Positions 23,101 to 33,490 of a DNA stretch of 64,000 nucleotides are shown one piece after another. Origin of the DNA: Solea solea (Eukaryota; Chordata; Actinopteri; Pleuronectiformes; Soleidae). The translations under genes and the position numbers were made by a program. The stretch lies in NCBI RefSeq assembly GCF_958295425.1, contig NC_081143.1:25998586-26062585 (forward strand). Direction: 5' to 3'. Below the pieces are notes generated by a model that was not told the DNA's origin, made no database searches, and saw only the letters and a list, made by a program, of their open reading frames with translations. The stretch's first letter is position 1. Each line of letters opens with the position of its first letter.

Positions 23101-23474
23101 AGAGTATACTGACTGAACTGTATTATATTCAGTTGCAGCTTTGCGAGGGTCTGTGTCGTGATTAATGGCAGGTGCACCTTATCTGACACCATCACATGCA
23201 TGGCGGCATTTATAGAAGTGGCTGTGGTGGTTTAAAAGGGCCTATGCATAGATGGGCTCATACTGACCGTGCTGTTAATGTGCTGGGGGATGGTCTCGTA
23301 TGGAGGCTGGTTCTGGCTGCAGATAGCCAGCCAAACATAGCCTTTATCCCCCTCTATTAGCCAGCAGTCGCCTTGCACCTCGCCAGGCAGGTGGAGGAGC
23401 AACAGCACAGGGAGCATAAGAGAGAGGAAATGGAACGGAGGAGGGGAGGAGGACAAACAGAGTCTTCTGGCCAT
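18530..23474 (-). CDS. elfn2: ELFN2-like postsynaptic LRR/FN3 membrane protein, four coding exons (980 aa)
   Basis: Join of 23474-23268, 22347-22198, 21564-20576 and 20126-18530 (207+150+989+1597 nt = 981 codons with stop). Domains in order: signal peptide about 1-35 (run LPVLLLL); N-cap with DCWLIEGDKGYVWLAICSQN at 36-55; leucine-rich repeats about 70-190; cysteine-rich LRR C-cap about 198-258 (NPFHCGCDL); FN3-like domain about 305-387; membrane span about 403-426 followed by RRRR; cytoplasmic tail 427-980. The tail carries the family block EISTIAKEVDKVNQIINNC (585-603), the acidic run EDSDDDD, and near the end the PP1-docking motif KVQF (955-958) in RKKVQFAKDEDLHDILDYWK. ELFN proteins are known as PP1 inhibitory subunits and as trans-synaptic partners of group III metabotropic glutamate receptors. 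ELFN2 is preferred over ELFN1 because of HPYSKMY-like, KNKKE, SFLKPL..SKRD and SGYSSSPEYSSES segments. At 980 aa it is longer than mammalian ELFN2 (about 820 aa from memory), owing to His/Gln-rich and Gly-rich insertions. Which teleost paralogue (a or b) it is cannot be told. Confidence 0.95.
20127..20575 (-). other. elfn2: elfn2 intron 3 (449 nt, phase 2)
   Basis: The donor is GTACTGGCC and the acceptor CTCATTCTTCAG. AT-rich. It splits the juxtamembrane segment ILEMRYG, shortly after the membrane span, so the extracellular/transmembrane part and the cytoplasmic tail sit in different exons. Confidence 0.9.
20576..21564 (-). CDS. elfn2: elfn2 coding exon 3: later LRRs, C-cap, FN3-like domain, membrane span (residues 120-449)
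   Basis: The acceptor is CAAATCCCAG and the exon opens VLQLGYNKLTNLTEGMLRGL. LRR repeats continue to about 190. The LRR C-cap has cysteines at 202, 204, 228 and 258. A linker of about 45 residues follows, then the FN3-like domain (about 305-387) with PYSKMYALSQYNHTF, PHTNYTFCV and YNHTCVSFTTR. The membrane span HYIMTILGCLFGMVIVLGFV starts at 403 and is followed by YYCLRRRR, so the tail is cytoplasmic. The exon ends in KKTILEMR with the arginine codon split (AG|A, phase 2) at donor GTACTGGCC. If the donor is ignored, the frame runs into WPFC and a stop, which is intron read-through. Confidence 0.95.
21565..22197 (-). other. elfn2: elfn2 intron 2 (633 nt, phase 0)
   Basis: The donor is GTGTGGAGCAG and the acceptor TGTGTCAAATCCCAG. 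AT-rich. It interrupts the LRR array at the same point in the repeat as intron 1, just before the valine that opens the next LxxLxL strand. Nothing else recognisable is inside. Confidence 0.9.
22198..22347 (-). CDS. elfn2: elfn2 coding exon 2: first two leucine-rich repeats (residues 70-119)
   Basis: 150 nt, 50 codons, phase 0 at both ends, flanked by acceptor CCTCTTAG and donor GTGTGGAGCAG. It translates to VHDLRLNENKLKAVLFTSMY, then RFTNLTDLNLTKNEISYIED and GAFAGQANLQ, which matches the first LRR pair of ELFN proteins without a gap. The exon holds just over two 24-residue LxxLxLxxN repeats and contains an N-glycosylation sequon (NLT). It has no in-frame methionine at its start, so it is easily missed in a search for long open frames. 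It was found by following the splice sites. Joining it restores continuous family sequence between exons 1 and 3. Confidence 0.93.
22348..23267 (-). other. elfn2: elfn2 intron 1 (920 nt, phase 0)
   Basis: The donor is GTCAGTATGAG and the acceptor CTGTCCCTCTTAG. It contains a (TA)n run at 23031-23049 and no open frame resembling the gene. It separates the N-cap from the first LRR. Confidence 0.9.
23268..23474 (-). CDS. elfn2: elfn2 coding exon 1: signal peptide and N-cap (residues 1-69)
   Basis: The start is the ATG at 23472-23474, in a strong Kozak context (A at -3, G at +4: CTAACCATGGCC). The open frame continues upstream to 23507, but its first possible start there is a GTG, so this is the first ATG in frame. 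Residues 1-35 are a secretion signal, with a basic ARR near the start, a hydrophobic core and a plausible cleavage before DCWLI. Residues 36-69 are the cysteine-containing LRR N-cap, ending QHINST. The exon ends at ACG followed by the donor GTCAGTATG, phase 0. Just upstream of the ATG on the coding strand, a pyrimidine-rich tract (23545 down to 23510) ends in CAAG and could be the acceptor of a 5' non-coding exon. That is inference. Confidence 0.93.
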
Positions 23475-26400
23475 GGTTAGGATGAGAAGTGTTTGCAGTC
23501 GTCTCACTTGAAAGGAGGAACAGAAAGGAGCGGAGGAAAAGAAGGCAGCAAGCAGGGGTTTGAAGTCAGGACGTGCTGCAGGTCAGGTGCAGGTAGACAA
23601 AATGTACGTCGAGCGAAAGGTAAACAGACGGATGTATTCAAGACTTTTAGAGCTGAGCTTGCAGCATGTTGGCAAATCCTGTCCCCATCTTAGGTGTTCC
23701 ACATCAATGGGTTTTGGACACTGTCACCCCAGCTGTCACTCATGGCCCCGGACAAACGGTTGTCAGTCTTGACAGCACAGATGTGGAGGTGTCACTCTCA
23801 AAGACAGGAAGAAGACCTATATATAAAACACATACAAAGAGAGAAAGAGAGGGAATGAATGTCAATGTTGAGAAAGACAAACTGATTAGTAGCAGAAAAT
23901 GATGTTGCATATCCCCAGATGGTTTTGAATTTGTAAAATCATAATAAAAAACAAAAAAAGGTGCATGAATCTAGTACCCAATCCCTATTAGGTAATGCAC
24001 CACATTAATAAATCCATTAACTGACACTATTATTTAATTAAGTCTTAATAAAGCCCACACAGACACTTTGTGACTTTGCCTTTCAGAGTGTTTTCGGCTT
24101 TTCATGTTCCATAATTATGAACATGAAAATCACAGCCACACATCTGTCCACACATTAGCACATGATGCACCAATAAAAATTAAAAAATAAGAGAGAGAGG
24201 CATTGCTTTTCTTTTGTGTTTTTGTCACCATTTACAAGCTTTGCCATTTTACAGCTACAGCTCTATTGTTTCAACTTTGAGGTACACAATGAAATAATAA
24301 AAAAATGTATTTGTATAGGGGTGAAAACAGGGGAGGTTGGCTAAGTGGGAAAACAGAGGAGAGCTGTTGTAATTTGCATGTTTTAACAGGATAGTAGCTG
24401 ACATTTAGACATTTACCTTTCTCAGGGGATTAACCATGGATTAGGCTTTAATCCAGCGTAAAATATTATGTATCTCATCACCACAGCGCCAACTCTTAAT
24501 TTGTTTCCAAAGTTTTGATTCGCTCGCAGGGAAAAGTTATTGAGCCGCAATATGAATGACAGGGAATTGGTAATAAGAACTACTGAGTAATGGACTCTTC
24601 TTAGGCCCCTTTCACACCTGGCGCTAACATTCATCCTGAGAGAATCGGTCAATCACAAGTTAAAGACAGATTTAAGTATTAAAATGTGTCCTGCATGCAT
24701 TTTCTGTTTCGTGTGTGCTACATCCACACGATATCCAAATACACACTGGCATTATGTCTGTTCATGTGAACGAAATAGTCTGCATGAGTGACAGACTCTT
24801 TTTTTGGCTTCTCTGTCTCTAGGGTTTGCCACCAATGTTTTTTTTCAGTGATTCAGTGGAAAATCAGCTTACGATAATTTTAAGGCTGTGCCAAAGCAAA
24901 AAAAAAAAATAATGCTAGTTGAATATTTGAATATTCTAAACTACAGCGCATTAGAGCTAGTGGAAATAATGCAGGTATCCATAGTTGATAAGCTAAAAGG
25001 ACCAGCTTATGAGATGCATTCATAGACCCCGGGAAATGTTAACACTTCTGCAGGATCGACAGCATATTGAGTTTAGAGGAGCATCTTCAAGATGTCCTCA
25101 AGAAATCTTTTCAACTGCATCACCTCGGCAAGAACACATGAAGTCCCATCGACTAAATGCTTACTACTGTTGCCACCTTGGGATGATAGTTTCATGAGAA
25201 ATGAGGTCGTCAATGGAGTAGGAAGTTTTGTTTTTTATGGATGCAATCATTGATAATACATTATGTATTAGGAAACACTAGGAGGGTTTTCTTTTACAAC
25301 ACATATGATGAGGCGATCTGGATAAATCAAGTGAAGCCAGCTAATGCTTGCTTTTCCACACTTACTGTACAGACCCCAGTTTTAACCATCCCATCCCTAA
25401 TATCCTGTTCCCCTCCGCCTATTTTTCTCATCATCTGTCCTGTCCTGTGCCTCTTTTGGCCCTCGATAGTCACTTCGTATTTCGGTTGTGCCAAACCCCA
25501 TGCAGCTCTCAGTCCTCACAGAAATTGATAATGACATTTCAATAGCTCCACCATGGGCATTCAATTTGTCTTTGACCCAACAATGTTGTCACGTGGCCGT
25601 AAAAAAAACAGAAGCCGGCAACTCACAGCTTCAGAACATCTTGTACAGCCTCCTTTCTAACCCGTAGTATATTTATGTAAATCATCCATTAATCAGCAGT
25701 AATATTTTCTCAGGATTTGTTATCACTGATTTTAACTGCCGTGATGTGGATCATGTGTGTGTGGATGTGTGGATGACGTCGTGGCACGGTGGTGAGATAA
25801 GATGCAAGCAAAGTGAATTATTGATCTGACAACATTGAAGATAATCTCCAAATTCCTTCTCTTCTCCCCTCTCTTTTAAGACGACTCCAAGTCTAGTGTC
25901 AAAAAACAATGATATAGATTTGTCTATATCCTTGCATAACTAACTGAGAAACCTGTCCAATAGTGTTTTCTTTTTAGAATTTTGACTCTATCTCCTTCTT
26001 TCTATTCTACTCTTTTCTGTCTCCTACTTCCGTGTGTCTGCATTGTTTTAAACCTGCTTATCTCTGCTGCCTTCCAAGAACAAACACCCCAAAACACCTC
26101 ACTGCCAAATCATGCCTTGACACCTTTTGTGCGCCATCACGTCCCCTCCTCACTGCTTTCATCACATTTTTGCCACTGGTTTTATTTTTGACACGAAGCC
26201 AGAGGAAGAGACAGCCTTACGCTCTCTTTCTTCTCCAAACCCAGACTGTTTTTGTGTTTAATTACTGTCCCTGATAGCTGGGCTTTAATTAAAGCTTCGC
26301 ATCTGACAAACAACACTAATGATGTCAGGGCACAGAAGCAAACGGAATGTCTCTGAATGAAGTAAAGAATGGGGCTGACGGCCTTCCACGGGGACAAAGA

Positions 26401-29400
26401 AAAGGGAAAACCTTGACTTAAAAAGAATAAAAAAAATAAATAACATGATAAAATGGTATTTGCAGAGTGATGTTAAAAGCAATGATTTTACAGGGTTTAT
26501 GTCAGAATCTGTTTCCATCCTTGATCATTAGTAGATCTCTATGGTACAAGCGCCAGAGGTCAGCGGAGAATGACCAGACTGGTATGAAAGGCCTATAAAG
26601 TCTACAGTAACTCAAAGAGGGAGTCATTAGAAATAAGGGATGCAGAATATCATCTTCATCGCCACTGCAACTGTAAAGTGTAGACTTTTTACCTGAGCTA
26701 AAACTATATGAACCTCCATATTTCTTCCTCTGGTGACGATAAAGGCAATTTAATGGCAATTCATCAATTGTTGTTGACATATTTCGGTCTAGACCAAAGT
26801 GATGGACTGACCAATCAACTGCCAGAGTTTTTAAATGTAAAACCTCAGGCAATGGAGACCTAAGTGAGAAGAGTGCCACAGAGTCCAGCAGTTACTGGAT
26901 GAAAAGCAGCATTGAAAGTTTATAGTAAAGAGGGAATTTCGTTATACACTATTAAAGCAAAAAAAAGTTTAAGCTTTTATGTGTTTTTTTTATTGTTTCA
27001 TATACTGAGAAACAGTGTTTTAAGCGAAAATTAATATTTCAAAGTTTTTCTCACAAGCCACAATCACCCTCTAAATGTCAAATAATCACTCCTTCATCTG
27101 TTCACAGCCTACGGGTGAATAATAGCAAGCATTAGCAACTCATTTGGAGGACATCAGTTGAACTATTACCATGTTCCTGATATTAAGTGAAGTCTACTCA
27201 TCCATGCAGTTGCCGCTACTGTGGGCCTTACTGACACTGCAGCCTTAAGAGAAAAATAGCACACAGCTATAAGATCATCCAGGGTGAAAATCACAACACC
27301 AAAACATGTGAAAAATGGTGTGTGGAAGTGTTTTGGGTTCAAACTCACTTAAAGTGACAGCCCTAATCTTCCTGCAGTCGTCCTATTATCTTAGTGAGTT
27401 TAAATTAAAGTTAGGGTGACTCATTTAGTGGTTAATATAAACTTGAGGAGCGGTTCGTACGAATGCGTTCACTGAAATCGAAGTGTCTGCCAACATGTCT
27501 GTGCTGCAAGACTTGAGAAGAGGTCAATAATGAGGCAGACAAGAGTAGCACAGGTCCCCTGGAGATAGGTCATGAACCTTTCCACTGAGTGAGAAAGAAG
27601 ATAGACAGACAGATAGACAGGCAACGGAAAAACAGAGGCAGCTACGATGGAGGCAAGTGCTAAGGGACATGACCTCAAACAGATTTGTCCACGGTTTGCT
27701 AGTGAACCATGCAGTCATGCAGCCTCTGATTGAAATACCCAGCAGACCACAGCCCGTCATCCAGGAATTTCATCATCTCTCAGACCGACTATCTTCTCGT
27801 TTTGCCAGTCAATCCAGACTGTAACCCATCAGGCAATCAGGAACATAGCCAGTTAGCAAGACACACAGGCAGGTCAGCCTGTGGATCGGCCAGGAAGTCG
27901 GTTCACCAGTCGGTCATTTAGCCAGGAGCCAGTGATTGAAGCACCATGCAGCCTATTGCCTATTAGCGGTATCTGTGGATCCCAGCTGGTCTGCTTTACC
28001 TTCAAAGATGCCGCATCGCTCTTTCAAATCCAATTTCTCTCTCATTTATTTCTGTAACTTTCAACCTTTCATGAAGCCAATGCATTGTTTCTTTCAAATC
28101 CTGTGCATATGGTGTCTCTTTATGTTTTTCTTTCATTTTAGAGACATTTAGTCTCCCCCCGCCTCTCTTAAATGTATGTGGTAAGTTAATAGAATATTCA
28201 AATTAAATATCAGATACACAGAGGTATTTCCACTATACACTAGCAACTTGAATCAATTTTATTCCTGCTTTCTGTCTCTCGAGTCCGTCCTTGTCCCCAG
28301 TCTCAGCTCAAACTACACGGAATCTCTTTCTGCAGGTCTTTCATGTAACATCAAATTGTCCCCACTTTTGTTTTGAGGGTAGGGAACATCTGTTGCCGTC
28401 AAGCAGACAAAACTCCCACAGGAATAGCAGCCCGAGGAAGAAGTTGTCCACTGCTGAGTGCTTTTAGCCACTCGCTTTGTTCAGTGAAAAACTGGGTGGA
28501 ATACGCCAAAACAAACTGTTGCAACAAGTGGAGCATCATGCGAGGGAAGAATTAGAGGCAGGTTCTTGGTGTAGGTACAAACAATAAACACCTAAAAACA
28601 TTTCCTTCACCAAATAGGTTGGTTTTCACATGCTAAGGTGTTCAATCATTCCAATATTCTTTTTAATATCATATGTGACGTGTTTACTGCTCTCCTAGTT
28701 CCTACCACTGGCTAAATTACAATGAAACAAACAGAAGACCCGGTCTGTTTCTGTACCTAATGTTAGCCATAAATGAGTCATTCATAACAAAACACTTATA
28801 ACTCCGGAACTAGCTCAGATTATACTGTGTGGTGCATAAATGTGACTGTGTGAAATATTCATTAAAACTATACAGTAGTTTCTGCTACTAAAATACAAAA
28901 AAAAAGTAGTCACAGTAAACTGATCTTTTATGGTCTTGGATTGGCTCGGATTGGCGGTTATTAAAATCACTTCAGTAGATTAAAATGGAAAATGACCAAG
29001 TCTTGGGCAGTGAAGTCCAATTTATTTAATTAGGTTCCCACTCAAACTTCACTCCTCTCATTTATGTCAACTGTGGTTTCCTGAATTTCTTTGAGTGGAC
29101 CCCACGGACCACGCATGATAACCTACAAATGAGCTGTGAGGGCAAAAGATTGGAATTTGGATCAGATATGTTGAACGTTTGACTGCAGTTTCTCCAGCTT
29201 CTGCTCAGTCTCATGAGCCAATTAGATGACCACCAACCTAGTGAGAATCTATTCCCACCTTTTTCCTCATAAACTTAACCCACAGGCACACCAAAGGGCA
29301 TTCTGCTCAGTGCCTCATGAATAAGTGTATAAAAGCAGCCTACTGCTCTATATGTGTGTGTCATCCTCTGTCTTTGTGAGGACATAATGTGCATGATACG

Positions 29401-29730
29401 TCTTAGAGGTAAAGACATTTTTAAAACCAAGCATTTAAGCTGTTAGTATTATTGACCAATATTCTCAAGATAACATTTCACCATACGCGCTCTTTGTGCA
29501 CGGTTCCAAAATCTGGGCTTTACGCGTTGATGACGCAAATGACGTCACGCACGATGCGCACTGAGTGCAGAAGTATACCAGGGCCTTTAGGCTCTGCTTC
29601 CTGCCTTGGGGAAATCATGAGATTTCTGACCAATCACAGGGCAGGTCGGAGTAAGACGGCGCTCTCATTAGCTGCAAAAGATTCTTCAGTAAACAATTTA
29701 CTATTCCAGCATCAGCAACGACTGCCTAAG
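23475..29730. other. gene-free stretch upstream of elfn2 coding exon 1
   Basis: No coding exon recognised. 5' untranslated exons of elfn2 may lie here but cannot be picked out by eye. A 9-bp inverted repeat (TTCATGTTC, 24101-24127) and a perfect CRE TGACGTCA at 29540-29547 are present. A segment with GACCAATCACAGGGCAGG (29620-29650) weakly resembles the repeat at 3065/15652. Confidence 0.5.
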
Positions 29731-30236
29731 CTGTAAAGAAAGTAAGGAATAGTCGAGACTGAGACAAGTCCAAGACTTTGAGGGGTCTAGACCAAGACTT
29801 TGAGGGGTCGAGACCAAGACCGAGGCAGTAAAAGTTGGACGTGGTCCCAGCCGTCTCCGTTAGCGTCGCTTTGCAGAATTTACACGTTGCGCTGGGTTTT
29901 CTTTTGGAGGTATTTATGCACAAAAAGTCTTTGTGGTTCAGGTAACCAAATTTTATTATAGATGAGTTGGCGTTAATGGTGACCAAAAATTTCAAATGAT
30001 AAATGAGTCAAGTTATTGGTTTGTACCCGAAGCAATACGATTTACGCAAAACCACAGTAATGATATTAACAATTTAATCCAAAAATCCAACCACAGTTGT
30101 GGTCTTGACCGGTCTTGAAATAAAATCCCAAGTCTGCTTTGTCCTAAACCGAGACAAAACCGAGTAAAAATACAGTCGATTCCGAGACCTTCAAAAAGTC
30201 TCGAGACCAAGACCGATCTTTGAGTACTACAACACT
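29731..30236 (-). mobile_element. non-autonomous DNA-transposon-like repeat rich in GTCTTGGTCTCGA
   Basis: Read on the minus strand it begins AGTGTTGTAGTACTCAAAG, and GTCTTGGTCTCGA blocks occur near both ends. A 22-bp unit is tandemly duplicated at 29773-29794 and 29795-29816. The outer end at 29731 is diverged (GTCGAGACTGAGACAAG). I recognise the GAGACCAAGACC-type sequence as a common fish repeat. The superfamily (hAT is my guess) is not shown by target duplications here. Confidence 0.55.
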
Positions 30237-31394
30237 AGTAAGGAAGAAGAGTCTAAAAGAGAGTCAGTCAATAAATACTATGAAGCAAGTCAATCATCTG
30301 GGTATCTTCCATAAATATGGTATATCTTCCCATCTGTCACTAGTTGTATTGCGTAAGCATTCACTTAATGCTAAAACGCTAAAATATTTCCCGATAATGG
30401 TCTGACACATGCCATAAATATCAATATGCCATAATTATGCATATTTTCATGGCCCACTTTTGCCTGCTTGGAAAACATCTACAGTTTTGACCCAATTACA
30501 TTGTCCCGCAGGAGCACAGAAACATTAACGGAGGAGCTGTCAGGTGGAAAATTAAAGTTGGTTATCAAGCCACAATCTTTAACAACATGTCATTAAAATG
30601 TCCTCATGTTCAGACATTTATTGATTTGTATTCTTGCGATTTTTGTTTCCGTTGAACCCAGTCCACCGTGAGACACCGTGCGACAAGGCCACACATGTTG
30701 GGTTTTAAACAGCTTGTAAACATGGATGAAACATGAAATTTCCAGGTCTTTTTCACTTGAGTGCCTTACATTTTTTTTTCAACTTGTATTATATCACATG
30801 TCCACTAATTGGTGACAGGAATTCATGACTCATTTGTCATGGCAACACTGTCAATATAGGACATGGCTGTGGCTCACGATGTAGGCAAACTAAGATTAAT
30901 GGAAAACAAATTGTGTTTTGGTGAACCAGAAGGGCACTGTAAAGTCCTTTATAAACACAATCAATCTAACAAAACAAAAAATATCACTATCTCTCTGCCC
31001 CGCATGGATTTTGGGGGATATTGGTCTTTGAATTACATCACCAGCCTCGATCAATAGAGCAAAATGGGATTTATTTATTTGTGTTGGACACAACTCTGAA
31101 AACATGCAGTTGACTTTCTGGACACAATGTCACAACAGTGTCATGACAGTCTTGCATCCTGAAATAAAAGATCCGCCATGACTTCATTATACCAGGTTTC
31201 TGTGCCCTCGTGCATTAGCGTGTGTACGTATGCAGAAGTTCTTCCCTCCAGTTCTACTCAGCAGGTTTGTTGAAGTAACAGCTCACTATGGAAACTGCTC
31301 TCCTGCGCCCTTAAGGTAAACAGAGAGAGAGGGAGGCGTGAGCAAATATGCGAGAGATTAGCCTGCAAATGAGAAGAAAGATGACTGCTGGCGT
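30237..31394. other. gene-free stretch
   Basis: Nothing recognised on either strand. Confidence 0.5.
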
Positions 31395-31426
31395 GAATGA
31401 ATGAATGAATGAATGAATGAATGAAT
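31395..31426. repeat. (GAAT)8 microsatellite
   Basis: Eight perfect GAAT units. Confidence 0.95.
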
Positions 31427-31560
31427 CCTCTCAGTTTTAATTCTAATTCCTGGTGATTGCAGTTTAATCAGTTTAATGCCACTGAGGTTTGAATGTCTTT
31501 TTCAAGGTTGACCTTTTACATGGAAATGAGTGATGAGATGACAAGGATGATGAAGGAACA

Positions 31561-31596
31561 GTGGAGAGAGTAGGTTTGTTTTGTTATTATTATTAC

Positions 31597-31667
<71 letters not shown>

Positions 31668-31705
31668 CAAACCTACTTTCTCCACGTGTTATTATTTTAT
31701 TATTA

Positions 31706-31757
<52 letters not shown>

Positions 31758-31799
31758 AATAATAATAATAATACGAATAATAATAATAATAATAATAAC
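31561..31799. repeat. (TTA)n/(AAT)n inverted triplet repeats with palindromic flanks
   Basis: GTGGAGAGAGTAGGTTTG (31561) and its near reverse complement, ending at 31685, flank a TTA run that switches to AAT near 31636. A second TTA-to-AAT switch follows at 31688-31799. The whole can fold into two long hairpins. Confidence 0.9.
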
Positions 31800-33052
31800 A
31801 TTTATTTAACAAAGGAAGTGACAAAAGAGTCTTTTTTTCCTTTGGATTTCAGTTAAAATCTGTAAATAACATAGAGGCGGAGACACACACACATGTCAAG
31901 TATGCCATCTTTTTATATACCATTGGAAATCGGACTGTCTTTTTCTCATAAAACAGACATTTAAATGAATATCCTTTACTACTGAAAGTGTGGAGGTATC
32001 TAACACTTGAAAGGTTGTAAAACGGCCACAACGCTGATCCACTGGGGCTCAAAGGGCTTTTTAGTGCACAGACATAACATGACACAGCAAAAGAGGAATG
32101 ATGGAGCAGCTGCCAGACAACAACAAATTCTCCACACAAAATAATTAACATAGAGATTATTTTAACAATCGTTAAACTAATACAACCACTTTTTTATTTT
32201 TATTGTTGTTGTTGATCGGGAGAATCATTTATTTATTGTTAATTATGTTCCCATTACTTGATTAATACAACAACTAATAATAATTATGCAGTCACTTAAT
32301 CTGTTGATTAGGTTTTGATTAGTCATGACACAGTAATTCACATATAAACACAATAGACCACAAAGACCTAAAAACAGGAAAGGTTTTTTGATTGACCTTA
32401 GGACATATTCAGAATTTAAATTGGGCCACGATGTTGACTCTGTTACAGGCTGACAATCGTCCGTGTAAGTGACGACTGTATGTGATCACTTTTGACAGAA
32501 AATGAGAGAAGAGGACACAGAATGCACACGCTGAGATAGTGAGAGACACTGACACATACGGAGACGCCGTGGGTTGCCCGTTCACAATCATCAGTCACTG
32601 TCATTGCATTTAAACACACCAGAGGGGGTTCGCCTCGTCCTGCTAAACGTGTAGCACTGACAAATGCAAACACATCATTTTTCACTGCACTGGAGGAGAG
32701 AGGAAGAGAGAAAGAGAGAGAGAGAGAAAACGAGGGTTTGGGAACAGCAGGGGTGCACACACTTTTTCAGCTGGGAGCTACTTTTAAAAGTCAAAATTAC
32801 CTAAATTAATCTACATAACAAATGTATATATATATATATATATATAGAGTTAGTTTTTGGTTTCCTACTTGGTCCAGCTTCCCCACTCATGTTTATACCC
32901 TTTCTTCAGTAGAACTGTATAAATTGGAAGGCAAACTAGGTAATCAGCTCGGTAGTTGACCGCACATGTGTGGTGAACCGCATGTTAGAAAACATGAGAT
33001 CTCAGACTGGTTTACCTGTATGTCAATCAAGTGGCAAATGCCATAGTGAGGA
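31800..33052. other. gene-free stretch
   Basis: (TA)n at 32825-32846 and an AG-rich patch at 32700-32730. No gene recognised. Confidence 0.5.
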
Positions 33053-33295
33053 TTATGAAGTCGAAATGATGAGATAAAAAGTCATAAATATTAGATAAAA
33101 AGTCGAAATGATGAGATAAAAAGTCATAAATATTAGATAAAAAGTCGAAATGATGAGATAAAAAGTCATAAATAGATAAAAAGTTGAAATTATGAGATAA
33201 AAAGTCGAAATTATGAGATAAAAAGTCATAAATATTAGATAAAAAGTTGAAATTCTGAGATAAAAAAGTCATAATTATGAGAAAAAAAGTCGATT
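33053..33295. repeat. minisatellite built on GAGATAAAAAGTC
   Basis: Alternating units such as GAAATGATGAGATAAAAAGTC and CATAAATATTAGATAAAAAG recur about a dozen times with small changes. The minus-strand frame reads as DFLSH repeats, which is a by-product of the repeat and not a gene. Confidence 0.92.
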
Positions 33296-33411
33296 GCAGT
33301 TGGTGTCATTTCAAAGCTTTCAAACAGTGAAACACTGCTGAAGAATCTCTTGAATAAACCTGTGTAATCACCCTTTTTAACAAGAGCCATTTTTGACACA
33401 CACAGGACAAA

Positions 33412-33490
33412 CAATCTTCTACCGCTGTATCCTGCAGGCCCCCTGCAGGATACCAGTGCCCCACTGGTGCCGATCCCAGCTGACATAATG
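33412..33490 (-). repeat. 3' fragment of the tRNA-headed SINE
   Basis: CTACCGCTGTATCCTGCAGG followed by GATCCCAGCTGACATAATGT matches the reversed 3' end of the 61630 SINE (the AGGATAAAGCGGTAGA end). Confidence 0.55.

Noticed and set aside
31581..31856. Open frame starting with a leucine run then Ile and Asn runs
   Set aside because: Direct translation of the TTA/AAT microsatellite.
33027..33272. Minus-strand frame with repeating DFLSH units
   Set aside because: A by-product of the minisatellite at 33053-33295.
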